This document shows positions 54,682 through 64,000 of a stretch of DNA of 64,000 bases, piece after piece. The stretch is from the NCBI RefSeq assembly GCF_000016125.1, contig NC_009135.1, forward strand, positions 62,001 to 126,000, read 5' to 3'. The notes below the pieces were generated by a model. It did not search any database and was not told where the DNA came from. It saw nothing but the letters and a program-made list of their open reading frames with translations. Position 1 is the stretch's first letter, and each line of letters begins with the position of its first letter. A program made the translations under genes and the position numbers. Origin of the DNA: Methanococcus maripaludis C5. Its GTDB lineage: Archaea; AGJL01; Methanococci; Methanococcales; Methanococcaceae.

Positions 54682-55902
54682 TTACGCACCATATTTTTTT
54701 GCAATACTCATAAGGTCCATTAAAATGGGCATAATATTTGTTCCTTTTATCCAGTTCAATCCACCTTTATATGTGGAAAATTCGTCGAATTTTTCAACAT
54801 CGTCAACTCTAACACTTTTTCCCCAGATTAATATTGGTAAGGGGTCTGCAGAGTGGTCCATTTCTTCAATCGGGGTTGAGTGGTCTCCCGACATTGCAAT
54901 GTAAACTTCATCTTTGTCGATATTTTTTGTAATGTAATCGAGCATTTCATCAATTTTTTCAATTATTTCTTTTTTAAGTTCGTAATTTCCATCATGTCCT
55001 GCTTCATCTGCGCCTTTTACGTTTACAAGTATAAAGTCGTAATCTTTAAGTGTTTCAACAATTGCACATGCTTTGGCCATAAGGTCTGAATTCGGAGTTC
55101 CATCACAACCTTCAACATCTATAACATCTAACCCGACCATTTTTGCAATTCCTTTGATAAGTCCAGTTCCTGCAATACATGCCCCTTTAAGTCCAGTTTT
55201 TTCACTAAACTGCATAATTTCTGGAACCTGTCCAACACCTCGTGGAACGATCATGTTTGCAACAGGCAAGTTCTGTTTTCTTCTCTCTTCGTTCACGGGG
55301 TGTTTATCTAATTTTTCGTAAGCAATTTTTAACAATTTATTAACAATTTCCGCAGTTTTTTTAGCTTCTTTTGAATTATCAAGAGGATGTATTTCTTTTA
55401 CTCTTTTTCCTTCTTTTTTAGGGTCTGCATCGCTTATTTTATCACTTAAACCAGGACCTCTTAAAACAAGGGCCGCTCGGTATCCTCCAGACTCTTTAAA
55501 AATAATATCTATATCGTCAATTTTTAGTCCATCGAGCTCTTTTTCAAGTTCCGACGTATCTTCAATTCTTCCAGCTCTCCTATCTGTTACAATGAAATTT
55601 TCATTAACTGAGGAAAAATTGCATCTAAATGCAATATCTCCAGGTTTTACTGTAACTCCAACACCGCATGCTTCAAATGGCCCCCTTCCAGTATATGTTG
55701 TGTATGGGTCGTAGCCTAAAATTGCGAGGTGTGCAGTGTCGCTTCCAGGTCTCACTCCAACATCAACAGCGTTCATAAGTCCACAAATTCCGTCTTTGGC
55801 CATTTTGTCCATTACTGGAGTCTTAGCTTCTTTTAACGGAGTGTTTCCATCTTTGTTTGGCCTATCTCCAAGCCCATCCATAATAAAAATAACCGCTTTC
55901 AT
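54682..55902 (-). CDS. apgM: 2,3-bisphosphoglycerate-independent phosphoglycerate mutase, archaeal type
   Basis: 406 residues from ATG 55902 (GGTGAATCT upstream); the upstream extension of the frame has no start signal. It interconverts 2- and 3-phosphoglycerate in gluconeogenesis. The alkaline-phosphatase-like metal sites are visible: IFIMDGLGDRP near the N-terminus, GSDTAHLAILGYDP (catalytic Ser near residue 53-60), KGADEAGHDGN near 305 and MSGDHSTPIEEMDHS near 350. It converges with taw1, one base between stops. Confidence 0.95.
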   Translation of the reverse strand: MKAVIFIMDGLGDRPNKDGNTPLKEAKTPVMDKMAKDGICGLMNAVDVGVRPGSDTAHLAILGYDPYTTYTGRGPFEACGVGVTVKPGDIAFRCNFSSVNENFIVTDRRAGRIEDTSELEKELDGLKIDDIDIIFKESGGYRAALVLRGPGLSDKISDADPKKEGKRVKEIHPLDNSKEAKKTAEIVNKLLKIAYEKLDKHPVNEERRKQNLPVANMIVPRGVGQVPEIMQFSEKTGLKGACIAGTGLIKGIAKMVGLDVIDVEGCDGTPNSDLMAKACAIVETLKDYDFILVNVKGADEAGHDGNYELKKEIIEKIDEMLDYITKNIDKDEVYIAMSGDHSTPIEEMDHSADPLPILIWGKSVRVDDVEKFDEFSTYKGGLNWIKGTNIMPILMDLMSIAKKYGA

Positions 55903-56051
55903 AGATTCACCATTACGATAATTTTGAATGATATCAGCTATTGTTTCGTTTTTATTAATATTTTTGGGTCTTAAATTCAAGAAAAATTGATAAATAGCCA
56001 AAAGCTTTAAATTTCGTTTGAAAAAATAGAAAAAAAGATAGATTAATTTGA

Positions 56052-57170
56052 TTAATAGAAATTTTGGGTAGCAACATAATACGTACCATCAAAAGATACG
56101 CCTATGCCCATATTGGTGTATTGGGAGTTTAGAATATTTGCCCTGTGGCCGGGACTATCCATCCAGGCATCCACGATAGCTTTTGCAATACTTTCAGCAT
56201 CGTCTGAAACATATCCAATTCCAATTACATTGCCAGTAGGCATTTTTGCAATATTTTCGCCAATTCCTGTAGCGTAATATCCGTCTCCTAGGTATTTTAC
56301 AACGTTATAATCTGCTGCAATGGCCCTATCGGTAGGAGTTTCTCCATCTAAGTTTACATGGGAAAAATAATCATTTTCCACCATGTCATCACTATGAGCT
56401 TGTGAAATTTGACTTAACTTACTATCTAATATTAACTCATCGAGTCCATATGAGGAGCGTTCTATATTGGTATAGTCTAATATATATTGTTCAATCAATG
56501 AGTTTTTATCTACTACTGGTTCTTCTACTACTGGTTCTTCTACTACTGGTTCTTCTACTACTGGTTCTTCTACTACTGGTTCTTCTACTACTGGTTCTTC
56601 TACTACTGGTTCTTGTGTAGTTTTAATGATATATAGCGATGTTTTTGGAGATTGAGTAATTTTTGAAGGTAAATAAACGTAATCTTCAGAAGACGTGTCG
56701 GTATTATCTTCAGAAGACGTGTCGGTATTATCTTCAGAAGACGTGTCGGTATTATCTTCAGAAGACGTGTCGGTATTATCTTCAGAAGACGTGTCGGTAT
56801 TATCTTCAGAAGACGTGTCGGTATTATCTTCAGAAGACGTGTCGGTATTATCTTCAGAAGACGTGTCTACCGTAGTCACTGGAACATATCTTGATTCAAG
56901 AAAATCTATTTTTGAAGACGTCTTTTTCAGGGGAGCATATGCTTTAACTTCAAAAGTCTTGTAGTCCAAATTATTTTTAAAAAGGCTGTTTAATTCGAAG
57001 AATAGATTATGGTTGTTATCAAATAAATTAGAATAGTTTTCGTTAAAATTTTGGTAAGTTACGTTTGAAAAAGTTGGTTCACATCCATCGAAGACACAAT
57101 TTGCGCTAGCGGCTACTAATAAGGATAGTGTAATTAACGTTAATGTAAAAGCTTTAAACGGCCAATCCAT
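56052..57170 (-). CDS. Secreted CAP/SCP-domain protein with two repeat tracts
   Basis: 372 residues. A signal peptide (about 1-23) is followed by about 75 residues, then eight copies of SSEDNTDT (about 100-165) and seven of EEPVV (about 185-220). The C-terminal CAP domain (about 225-372) has the usual His in AHSDDM, Glu in GENIA and His in PGHRAN, like bacterial YkwD. CAP proteins are extracellular, with roles from adhesion to proteolysis. The repeats look like a flexible acidic stalk. It starts after GGAGACTGAAC. Confidence 0.88.
   Translation of the reverse strand: MDWPFKAFTLTLITLSLLVAASANCVFDGCEPTFSNVTYQNFNENYSNLFDNNHNLFFELNSLFKNNLDYKTFEVKAYAPLKKTSSKIDFLESRYVPVTTVDTSSEDNTDTSSEDNTDTSSEDNTDTSSEDNTDTSSEDNTDTSSEDNTDTSSEDNTDTSSEDYVYLPSKITQSPKTSLYIIKTTQEPVVEEPVVEEPVVEEPVVEEPVVEEPVVEEPVVDKNSLIEQYILDYTNIERSSYGLDELILDSKLSQISQAHSDDMVENDYFSHVNLDGETPTDRAIAADYNVVKYLGDGYYATGIGENIAKMPTGNVIGIGYVSDDAESIAKAIVDAWMDSPGHRANILNSQYTNMGIGVSFDGTYYVATQNFY
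56509..56613 (-). repeat. Seven tandem 15-bp units (EEPVV)
   Basis: The plus strand repeats ACTACTGGTTCTTCT from 56512, with units at 15-base steps through 56602. They are almost identical and keep the frame. They code for EEPVV in the CAP-domain protein. Confidence 0.97.
56683..56867 (-). repeat. Eight tandem 24-bp units (SSEDNTDT)
   Basis: Units begin at 56683 and every 24 bases to 56851, each containing TCTTCAGAAGACGTGTCGG; the last is cut short. The copies are identical, which suggests recent expansion or homogenisation. There are no spacers, so this is not a CRISPR array. Confidence 0.97.
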
Positions 57171-57320
57171 TGTTCAGTCTCCATATATATTTTTGAATAT
57201 TGGGGATTACCCATTATTTAATATATTGGATCTATTTATATTGTTTTCTATAATTTTGACTTAATATCGGCCGATTTTAGCGTAATAAAATAAAAATATT
57301 TTTAGGAAGTGCTTTTTGAT

Positions 57321-57346
57321 CCCAGATTGTCGAGATACAATCTTGG
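57321..57346 (-). terminator. Hairpin after top6A
   Basis: AGATTGT-CGAGAT-ACAATCT gives a 7-bp stem (with a flanking CC/GG) just past the top6A stop codon. T-rich sequence follows at some distance on the minus strand. It may end the top6A transcript before the CAP gene. Confidence 0.4.
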
Positions 57347-57357
57347 TAGTTATCTAA

Positions 57358-58455
57358 TTATGGAAGCCATGTTTTTGAATCTTCAATTTTTGCAGGCAAG
57401 TATTCTTCAACAACATACTTCAAACCGTATTTTGCCAAAGACTGTTGTTCTGCCCTTACTTTACCGTCAGCCATCTGATTTAATGCTTTCTGCCATTCAG
57501 GAAATGATCTAACGAAGTCATCGTTTTTAAGACCATCTTTTAATCTTTTAACATCGTGGTCTTTTAGCGGGTGGGTTGGAAGTTCGTAATCAACAATATC
57601 TTGTGGAGTTACCCCAATAAGTCTAGATTCGGGAACTGCCAATTTATCCGCTAGGTGAACTGCTTTACCACTTCCTACCTTTAAAGTCCTGTAGATGTTT
57701 AAGTATCCGTAAGGGTCACCATCCGTAAATACTAAAATTGGCAATTTGTGTTCTTCATTTAATCTTTTGATAAATCTTCTAGTTGCCCTTGCAGGAACAC
57801 CTTTTAAAGAGATTAATATACAGTTGTGTTTCTTCCAGAATTCTTCAGCATTTAACCTTGCAAACATACCCGCAGTCTCTATTGCTAAAATGAAATCTGC
57901 TTTTGTTTCAAATTCTAATTTTGTAACATCATTTGGAATGTTGTATGCACCGCTTCCAAGTTTAGTACAGTCAATTTTAATTTCTTCCCCATCTGCAGTT
58001 TTATCTGCGATTCTTAACGGCCCGATAACAGCTGCACCATCTTCTTCAGGGATGAATCCTAAATCTTCCCTTAAATGTTCCGAAGCAGCTTCAATATCCT
58101 CAATAACTCCGTTTGATGGCTGTTGATCATCAAATCTAGCTTCACCCCAGTTTTTGGAGACATAATAAGCTTCTCTCAAGGTTGAGAAATCGTTTGTATC
58201 AAGCAGTTCTTTTGAAAATTCCATCATTTTGATAGTTTGGGCAAATATTTTTGCTTGATTTACCGTTAACATCCTATCTTTTTCTTTTCCAAGTATCGCA
58301 AAAGTTCCTTTTTCAGCATCAAATTTTGCATTGGCGAGACTTCTTATTGGGAAGGTGATTTTAGGTCTTTTTCCTCGTATGATGTCTTCATACATATCAT
58401 TAGCAAGTTTTAATAATTTTTTGGCCGCTAAATTTCTCTCTTCTGAGGTTATCAC
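57358..58455 (-). CDS. top6A: DNA topoisomerase VI subunit A
   Basis: 365 residues with a GTG start at 58455 after GGTGAAACT; the open frame extends further upstream without support. It is the Spo11-like subunit that cuts both DNA strands. The catalytic Tyr is in LREAYYVSKNW near residue 103, in the winged-helix (CAP-like) domain. The Toprim metal site is seen as LAIETAGMF near 205 and FTDGDPYGYLN near 257. Subunit B is not adjacent. It is divergent from ftsZ. Confidence 0.94.
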   Translation of the reverse strand: MITSEERNLAAKKLLKLANDMYEDIIRGKRPKITFPIRSLANAKFDAEKGTFAILGKEKDRMLTVNQAKIFAQTIKMMEFSKELLDTNDFSTLREAYYVSKNWGEARFDDQQPSNGVIEDIEAASEHLREDLGFIPEEDGAAVIGPLRIADKTADGEEIKIDCTKLGSGAYNIPNDVTKLEFETKADFILAIETAGMFARLNAEEFWKKHNCILISLKGVPARATRRFIKRLNEEHKLPILVFTDGDPYGYLNIYRTLKVGSGKAVHLADKLAVPESRLIGVTPQDIVDYELPTHPLKDHDVKRLKDGLKNDDFVRSFPEWQKALNQMADGKVRAEQQSLAKYGLKYVVEEYLPAKIEDSKTWLP

Positions 58456-58602
58456 AGTTTCACCGCATTTTAATAGAAAATAATATAAATATGAATCAAA
58501 TAAATGAAAGCTATAATCGGCATTTATACTCCGAATATTAATAATTTTATTTATAACTATATTTTTGGTATTAGTCCTAATCAAAAGATATAAATCTTGT
58601 AA

Positions 58603-58613
58603 CTTATATATTT
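58603..58613 (+). promoter_or_regulatory. Box A (TATA) upstream of the second ftsZ
   Basis: CTTATATATTTC lies about 80 bp before the TTG start and predicts transcription from near 58638. It is the best box A in the gap between top6A and ftsZ. Confidence 0.45.
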
Positions 58614-58683
58614 CCAATGATTATTTAAAACCCACACAATCAGGGCTTTGAGGGCATGCACTATTCATGAGGAGGTAATAATC

Positions 58684-59766
58684 TTGAAATTTTTAAAAAA
58701 CATAGCACAAACCGATTTTTTGGAACCTGCTCCAGAACAGCTTTCCGATATAGATAGAGAATTGCTTGAGTTGATAGAACAATCAAAAGCAAGAATCACA
58801 GTTGTAGGTTGCGGCGGCGCAGGAAACAATGCAATAAACAGATTAATTGCAGAAAGTATCGAAGGCGCAAGAATTGTTGCAATAAACACAGACGCACAGC
58901 AACTCGTAAAAACTCATGCCGATCAGAAGGTTTTGATTGGTAAAAACCTCACTAAAGGGCTGGGTGCAGGCGGAAACCCAGTTAAAGGTGAAGAATCTGC
59001 AAAAGAAAATTCAGAAGAAGTTAAAAAAGCAGTTCAAGATTCAGACCTCGTATTTGTAACATGTGGACTCGGTGGTGGAACTGGAACCGGTTCTGCCCCT
59101 GTAGTTGCAGAAATTTCTAAAAAAGTGGGTGCTTTAACAGTTGCAGTTGTTACATTACCATTCTCAATGGAAGGAAAAGTTAGAATGTCAAATGCAATTG
59201 CAGGCCTTAACAAATTAAAAGAAGTTGCAGATACGATTGTTATCATACCTAACGATAAATTGTTGGAAATTGTTCAAAACGTTCCATTAAGAACAGCTTT
59301 CAAAGTCGCAGATGAAGTTTTAATGAATTCCGTTAGGGGAATGGTTGAACTAGTAAACAACGCTGGAGACATCCACGTGGACTTTGCTGACGTTAGGGCA
59401 GTAATGAACAACGGCGGAATTGCAATGATGGGTATTGGTGAAAGTGACTCTGAAAAGAGGGCAAGAGAAGCAATACAAATCGCATTAAACAGCCCACTTC
59501 TTTGTGTGGATGTTGACGGTGCAACCGGTGCATTAATTCATATAACTGGGCCTGAAGACATGAGCCTTGAAGAAGCAAAAGAAATTGTTTCAACAGTTTC
59601 AGATAGATTAGACGAAAAAGCAACGATTATTTGGGGAACTACAATCGATGAAACACTCGAAAATTCATTAAGGGTTTTACTTATCGTTACAGGTACAAAA
59701 TCAACTGGTGACTACACCATTGACGTAACGAAAAAGAAATACTTAATAGATATCCCAAAAATCTAA
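58684..59766 (+). CDS. ftsZ: Cell division protein FtsZ (FtsZ1-type paralogue)
   Basis: 360 residues with a TTG start at 58684, seven bases after the full GGAGGT site; the upstream ATG-less extension is not used. GTP-binding VGCGGAGNN is near residue 40 and GGGTGTGS near 128; GGNPVKG and the C-terminal IIWGTTIDETLE mark the FtsZ1 type (MJ0370-like). It forms the division ring together with the copy at 3213-4310. It leads a row with secE, spt5 and rpl11. Confidence 0.95.
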   Translation: MKFLKNIAQTDFLEPAPEQLSDIDRELLELIEQSKARITVVGCGGAGNNAINRLIAESIEGARIVAINTDAQQLVKTHADQKVLIGKNLTKGLGAGGNPVKGEESAKENSEEVKKAVQDSDLVFVTCGLGGGTGTGSAPVVAEISKKVGALTVAVVTLPFSMEGKVRMSNAIAGLNKLKEVADTIVIIPNDKLLEIVQNVPLRTAFKVADEVLMNSVRGMVELVNNAGDIHVDFADVRAVMNNGGIAMMGIGESDSEKRAREAIQIALNSPLLCVDVDGATGALIHITGPEDMSLEEAKEIVSTVSDRLDEKATIIWGTTIDETLENSLRVLLIVTGTKSTGDYTIDVTKKKYLIDIPKI

Positions 59767-59797
59767 ATTTAATCTTTAATATATGCCGAGGGATATT

Positions 59798-60037
59798 ATG
59801 GCAAAAGAAAAAACTACAAGTACTGAAATTTCTACATCAAAGGTAAATACGACATTGAATAACTTAAAAGACTTTTTACACCAATGTAGAAGAGTTTTAA
59901 TGATTTCAAGAAAGCCAACAAGACAGGAATACATAACAATATCTAAAGTAACTGGACTTGGTATATGCCTTCTTGGTTTTGTTGGGTTTATAATACATGT
60001 GCCAATTACGTACGTGAAAGGATTAATAAAGCCATAA
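59798..60037 (+). CDS. secE: Protein translocase subunit SecE (Sec61 gamma)
   Basis: 79 residues from ATG 59798 (GAGGGATATT upstream). One membrane helix lies near the C-terminus (about 52-70), preceded by the conserved amphipathic helix and KPTRQEYITISKVTGLG. It clamps SecY in the membrane. The Ser/Thr-rich N-terminal 25 residues are longer than in many archaea. The order secE-spt5-rpl11 is widely conserved. Confidence 0.94.
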   Translation: MAKEKTTSTEISTSKVNTTLNNLKDFLHQCRRVLMISRKPTRQEYITISKVTGLGICLLGFVGFIIHVPITYVKGLIKP

Positions 60038-60172
60038 AACACGAAACATACTTTTATATTTTTAAATTTATGAATAGATATATATACTATAAATTGATAG
60101 TAATTTTCAATTATTTTGAGATCTATTTTTAAAATTATTTATTTTCAAATTTCATTCCATTTTGGTGATATT

Positions 60173-60613
60173 ATGATTTTTGCAGTAAGGACCACTACCG
60201 GTCAGGAAAAAAACGTTGCAGAATCTCTGGCTTCAAAAGCTGAAAAAGAGAACTTAGAAGTATTTTCAATTTTAGCAACCGAAGATTTGAAAGGATACAT
60301 CCTAATTGAAGCTGCTAACAAAGGGGCTTTAGATGACCTTGTTAGAAAAAGCTTCAAGGTAAAAGGAATCGTTCCGGGAGAAACCAGCGTAAGCGAACTC
60401 GATCACTTGTTAACTCCAACAAAAATCATTGAACATATCGATAAAGGAGATATCGTTGAATTGGTTGGCGGTCCGTTCAAAGGTGAAAGGGCAAGAGTTA
60501 CAAGAGTTGACAAACACAAAGAAGAAATTACTCTTGAATTGATAGATGCAGCAGTACCTATTCCAATAACTGTTGGTGTTGAACAGGTTAAAATTGTATC
60601 TAAACAGGATTAA
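60173..60613 (+). CDS. spt5: Transcription elongation factor Spt5 (NusG)
   Basis: 146 residues from ATG 60173 (GGTGATATT upstream). The NGN domain (about 1-85, starting MIFAVRTTTGQE) is followed by one KOW domain (about 90-146, IDKGDIVELVGGPFKGERARV). It binds the RNA polymerase clamp with Spt4 and keeps elongation going. It lies between secE and the ribosomal protein L11 gene. Confidence 0.95.
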   Translation: MIFAVRTTTGQEKNVAESLASKAEKENLEVFSILATEDLKGYILIEAANKGALDDLVRKSFKVKGIVPGETSVSELDHLLTPTKIIEHIDKGDIVELVGGPFKGERARVTRVDKHKEEITLELIDAAVPIPITVGVEQVKIVSKQD

Positions 60614-60726
60614 TTTGTATTTTATAAAGTCATGGTAAATTTTAAATAGGATACACATAAATAGAAATAAGGAACTTATGATAGTATTATTGCGATACTA
60701 AACACGATTCATTTAGAGGTGAATAT

Positions 60727-61206
60727 ATGGCAGAACAAGTAGTAGAGATACTCGTATCTGGTGGAAAAGCAACAGCAGGTCCTCCTTTGGGTCCAGCAAT
60801 CGGTCCTTTGGGCGTAAACATCATGCAAGTTGTTCAAAAAATCAACGACATGACAAAAGACTATGACGGAATGAGTGTTCCAGTTAAAGTTATTGTTGAT
60901 ACTGATAAAAGAACATTCGAAGTTGAAGTGGGTATTCCTCCTGCATCCGCATTAGTTAAAAAAGAACTCGGAATTGCAACAGGGGCACAAGAACCAAAAC
61001 ACCAAGTTGCAGGAAACTTGACAATGGAACAAGTAGTTAAAATTGCAAAAATGAAACAAGATGCAATGTTAGCATACAACTTGAAAAACGCTTCAAAAGA
61101 AGTTATTGGAACATGTGTATCAGTTGGAGTGAACGTAGAAGGAATGACTCCAAAAGAAGCACAAAAAGCAATTGACGCAGGACAATTTGACAGCTACTTT
61201 AATTAA
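60727..61206 (+). CDS. rpl11: Ribosomal protein uL11
   Basis: 159 residues. The N-terminal domain has the proline-rich [19 protein letters not shown] near residue 18. The C-terminal rRNA-binding domain (about 75-140) has [13 protein letters not shown] and [14 protein letters not shown]. It binds 23S rRNA at the GTPase centre. The ATG follows AGAGGTGAATAT. It may be transcribed from its own start, because 113 bp separate it from spt5. Confidence 0.97.
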   Translation: MAEQVVEILVSGGKATAGPPLGPAIGPLGVNIMQVVQKINDMTKDYDGMSVPVKVIVDTDKRTFEVEVGIPPASALVKKELGIATGAQEPKHQVAGNLTMEQVVKIAKMKQDAMLAYNLKNASKEVIGTCVSVGVNVEGMTPKEAQKAIDAGQFDSYFN

Positions 61207-61314
61207 ATGAATTTCACTCTCTTTTTTTCTGGAAATTCATATTTATTAATTCAAATATTTATTGGATATGAACTCCTACAAGTATGCTTGAGGATTTGAA
61301 TGGAGGTTCTGTAA

Positions 61315-62328
61315 ATGACATGTACCATAGTAGTTGGTGGCCAATGGGGCGACGAAGGAAAGGGAAAAATAATAAGCTACCTCTGTAAAAAAGACAACCC
61401 GTCAATTATTGCAAGAGGCGGTGTAGGCCCTAATGCAGGACACACTGTTGAAGTAGACGGAGAAAAATACGGAATAAGAATGGTTCCAACCGGTTTTCCA
61501 AATGTTAACGCGAAACTCGCCGTTGGTGCTGGAGTTTTAACTGATCCAGAAGTTTTACTCAAAGAAATCAAAATGCTCGAAAAGTTCAATGTCGGAGAAA
61601 GGATGATAATTGACTACAGGTGTGGTATCATTGAAGATGTTCACAAAGAAACTGATAAATCAAACGAACACCTTTCAAAAGAAATTGGATCAACTGGAAC
61701 AGGATGTGGTCCTGCAAATGTTGACAGAGCAATGAGAACATTGAAACAAGGAAAAGACGTAGAATCAATTTCCAAATACCTCGGAGATGTTTCAGAAGAA
61801 GTGAATGAAGCGCTGGAATCTGGAGATAACGTATTAATCGAAGGTACTCAAGGATCCCTCTTATCATTATTCTACGGAAGCTACCCTTACGTTACCTCAA
61901 AAGATACAAATGCAGCATCTTTTGCAGCAGATGTGGGTGTAGGTCCTACAAAAATTGACGAAGTCGTTGCAGTATTCAAATCCTACCCTACAAGAGTTGG
62001 TGAAGGACCTTTCCCAACAGAAATGACTGTGGAAGAAGCTGAAAGTCTCGGAGTCGTTGAATACGGAACCGTTACTGGGAGGAGAAGAAGAGTTGGTTAC
62101 TTCGATCATGATCTTGCTAAAAAAGTATGCAGATTAAACGGAGCAACCCAAATAGCAATAACATGTCTTGATAAGTATGATACTGACTGTTATGGCATAA
62201 TAGAATACGATAAATTATCTGAAAAAGGTAAGGCATTCATAAAAGAAGTTGAAGAAAAAGTTGGCGTTAAGGTAACTCTTATTTCAACAGGTCCTGAACT
62301 TGGACAGACTATCGATGTTAGAAAATAA
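61315..62328 (+). CDS. purA: Adenylosuccinate synthetase
   Basis: 337 residues, the short archaeal form. It joins IMP and aspartate using GTP, the first step to AMP. The P-loop-like [12 protein letters not shown] is at residues 7-18 and the base GPNAGH near 40. [21 protein letters not shown] and [12 protein letters not shown] are all conserved. The ATG follows GGAGGTTCTGTAA. It stands as a single gene. Confidence 0.96.
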   Translation: MTCTIVVGGQWGDEGKGKIISYLCKKDNPSIIARGGVGPNAGHTVEVDGEKYGIRMVPTGFPNVNAKLAVGAGVLTDPEVLLKEIKMLEKFNVGERMIIDYRCGIIEDVHKETDKSNEHLSKEIGSTGTGCGPANVDRAMRTLKQGKDVESISKYLGDVSEEVNEALESGDNVLIEGTQGSLLSLFYGSYPYVTSKDTNAASFAADVGVGPTKIDEVVAVFKSYPTRVGEGPFPTEMTVEEAESLGVVEYGTVTGRRRRVGYFDHDLAKKVCRLNGATQIAITCLDKYDTDCYGIIEYDKLSEKGKAFIKEVEEKVGVKVTLISTGPELGQTIDVRK

Positions 62329-62406
62329 ATAATTATAAAAATTTTAACTTACTACTTTTTTATGGTTATAAATCATTATTCATTTTTATTTTAGATTGGT
62401 AGGGAT

Positions 62407-63351
62407 ATGATGACGTTTGACGAGAACATTAGCAGAATTTTGGTAAAAGATAAAGAATATGAAATGCCCTTTTCAAAGGGTCTTTTAGCGAGATCCCTAA
62501 CCGCTGCGGGAATGAAACCTAGTGAGTCCTATACTTTAGCACGTGAGATTGAGCGAGATTTAAACGAGCAAAATGTATTAAAGATTTCTAAAGATGAATT
62601 AAGACGAAGAGTATATTACACACTTATTAATCGAGATTATGAAGGAATTGGAGAAAAATATCTCTTATGGCGAAGAGTTTTAAAGAAACATTCGATAATT
62701 ATTCTCGTAGGCGGATCAAGTGGAGTTGGAACTTCCACAATTGCATTTGAGCTTGCATCAAGGCTCGGTATTCCAAGCGTTATTGGAACCGATTCGATAA
62801 GGGAAGTAATGAGAAGAAGTATCTCAAAAGATTTAGTTCCGATGCTCTACGAATCGTCATATACTGCATGGACTGCACTTAGGCGTTCACAATGGGATGA
62901 ACAGGACACAAAAGAAATGCATTTACTTGGATTTGAAAGGCACGTTGAACCTGTTCTTTTGGGTATTGAAAGTATTATAGATAGAAGCTTAACTGAAGGA
63001 ACGAGTGTTATAATTGAAGGAACACACATTGTTCCGGGATTAATGGGTGAAAAATACCAGTCAATGCCAAACGTGATATTTTTGAATTTAACATTAAGTT
63101 CAGAGGAAACCCATAAAAAACGATTTACTGCAAGAGCCAAGGTAAGTGACAGGCCTCTTGAGCGGTATTTAGAGAATTTCGAAATAATAAAAGAAATTAA
63201 TCAGTATATTGTTGAAAAATCAAAAGAAAATAAAGTTCCAGTCATTGAAAACGTTTCAATCAGTGAAACTGTTCAAAAATGTTTAGAAATTGTTACTGAA
63301 CGATTTAGCAATCTAAATGATGAGCCAATAATCGATTCAGATATGTACTAA
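62407..63351 (+). CDS. pgk2: 2-phosphoglycerate kinase
   Basis: 314 residues. It makes 2,3-diphosphoglycerate, the precursor of the solute cyclic 2,3-diphosphoglycerate in some methanogens. An N-terminal ATP-cone-like part (about 1-90) precedes the kinase domain with P-loop [11 protein letters not shown] near residue 99 and [10 protein letters not shown] near 125. ATP-binding [10 protein letters not shown] is near 200. Two adjacent ATGs (62407 and 62410) follow TGGTAGGGAT and cannot be told apart. Confidence 0.88.
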   Translation: MMTFDENISRILVKDKEYEMPFSKGLLARSLTAAGMKPSESYTLAREIERDLNEQNVLKISKDELRRRVYYTLINRDYEGIGEKYLLWRRVLKKHSIIILVGGSSGVGTSTIAFELASRLGIPSVIGTDSIREVMRRSISKDLVPMLYESSYTAWTALRRSQWDEQDTKEMHLLGFERHVEPVLLGIESIIDRSLTEGTSVIIEGTHIVPGLMGEKYQSMPNVIFLNLTLSSEETHKKRFTARAKVSDRPLERYLENFEIIKEINQYIVEKSKENKVPVIENVSISETVQKCLEIVTERFSNLNDEPIIDSDMY

Positions 63352-63372
63352 TTCTTTTATTTTTGGGGTATT

Positions 63373-64000
63373 ATGAAAATTTTCAAAAAGAGCGACATTT
63401 CGGGGATATTACACGAATTGGGGATATTAATATCTACAATCGGCCTCATAATGATGTTGCCATCTTTTATCGGACTTTACTTTCACGAACCATTTTTTTA
63501 CTTTTTGTATCCATCACTTTTTTTCATGATTGTTGGATTGTTGATAAACAAACTCACTAAACCTGTTTCTGTAAAATTAAAGCATGCAATGGTTATTTCA
63601 GCATTAGCATGGCTCATGGCATCATTAATTGGGGCAATTCCATTTTATATTGGAATTGAATATTTCGGATACCTTGATGGTGTTTTTGAAAGCATGTCTG
63701 CATGGACTACAACTGGATTTAGTATTGTTCGGGATGTAGAATCCTTACCAAGAACACTTCAAATATGGAGAAGCCTTGAACAGTGGATTGGCGGGGTTGG
63801 TGTACTTGCAATGGTTATATCAATTCTATCAAAAGCAGGTGCATCAGCATACTACCGTGCAGAAGCAAGGGAAGAAAAAATCATGCCAAGCACTATTGGA
63901 ACGATTAAAAAGATTTGGCATATCTATCTGTTATACACAACGATTGGGATATGTTTACTTTATTTGAGCGGTTTAAATTTGTGGGTTGCATTAAATATTT
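63373..64000 (+). CDS. trkH: Potassium uptake protein TrkH, N-terminal part (partial)
   Basis: The frame runs off the right edge; 209 codons are present. The ATG at 63373 follows TTGGGGTATT. Several membrane helices are visible (about 15-33, 39-57, 69-91, 130-150 and one at the edge). The first pore loop has the selectivity sequence WTTTGFS near residue 110, followed by WIGGVGVLAMVIS, both typical of the Trk/Ktr K+ channel family. Its partner TrkA was not found in the window. Confidence 0.93.
   Translation, partial: MKIFKKSDISGILHELGILISTIGLIMMLPSFIGLYFHEPFFYFLYPSLFFMIVGLLINKLTKPVSVKLKHAMVISALAWLMASLIGAIPFYIGIEYFGYLDGVFESMSAWTTTGFSIVRDVESLPRTLQIWRSLEQWIGGVGVLAMVISILSKAGASAYYRAEAREEKIMPSTIGTIKKIWHIYLLYTTIGICLLYLSGLNLWVALNI

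Noticed and set aside
56683-56867. Regular repeats suggesting a CRISPR array
   Set aside because: Units are directly adjacent without spacers and code in frame for a repeated peptide.
56402-56964. Three plus-strand open frames over the repeat tracts
   Set aside because: They are repeat artefacts opposite the CAP-domain gene, with monotonous LLLVLLL or SVLSSEDV translations and no start signals.

Overview
The window looks like a stretch of a Methanococcus chromosome, closest to M. maripaludis. The reasons are high A+T content, GGTGA-type ribosome binding sites, the Eha energy-converting hydrogenase operon, pyruvate:ferredoxin oxidoreductase PorE/PorF, PSTK of the selenocysteine pathway, the FeGP-cofactor genes hcgB and hcgC, and many archaeal-type enzymes. 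Species assignment rests on remembered protein similarity and gene order, because no database search was possible. Genes are densely packed on both strands in short operons.

Left part (1-19.8 kb): the 3' end of the por operon (porA end, porB, porE, porF), a small phosphodiesterase, the SRP (7S) RNA, one of two ftsZ genes with a helix-turn-helix gene, pheS-hcgB-hcgC, a radical SAM gene, a DUF366 gene, a minor S-layer-like protein, pyrE, dadD, pstK, an NADP phosphatase/NAD kinase fusion, tldD followed by a 52-residue membrane protein that is easily missed, an aldehyde dehydrogenase, an MscS channel and moaB.

Cobalt-transport region (19.8-24.2 kb): this is the most unusual locus. Intact cbiM-cbiN-cbiQ and intact cbiO are separated by about 1.6 kb that holds a plus-strand secreted beta-helix protein. 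On either side of that gene are decayed copies: a cbiO C-terminal remnant just after cbiQ, and a cbiQ remnant just before cbiO. The simplest reading is an old tandem duplication of cbiQ-cbiO in which each copy lost a different gene.

Middle (24.2-37.5 kb): homoaconitase large subunit, archaeal diadenylate cyclase, CfbB/CbiA, a membrane protein, a lipoprotein gene broken by one nonsense codon and one frameshift, then a tRNA-related row (nucleotidyltransferase, HARP RNase P, DUF356, ileS) beside tRNA-Val(TAC). Prefoldin alpha, an isolated MnhE-like protein and cysteine desulfidase follow.

Eha operon (37.5-48.8 kb, minus strand): 21 tightly spaced genes, from an XRE-type regulator through ehaA-ehaO to three polyferredoxins with 18 cluster motifs, a CBS-domain protein and a winged-helix-like protein. 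The promoter region has a perfect 16-bp palindrome. The operon supplies low-potential electrons for CO2 reduction by using the ion gradient.

Right part (49-64 kb): zpr1, guaAA, map, a DRG/Obg-type GTPase, an ArsR-type regulator, mobB, taw1, apgM, a repeat-rich CAP-domain secreted protein, top6A, the second ftsZ, secE-spt5-rpl11, purA, 2-phosphoglycerate kinase and the start of a TrkH potassium transporter. No CRISPR array, insertion sequence or prophage was recognised.
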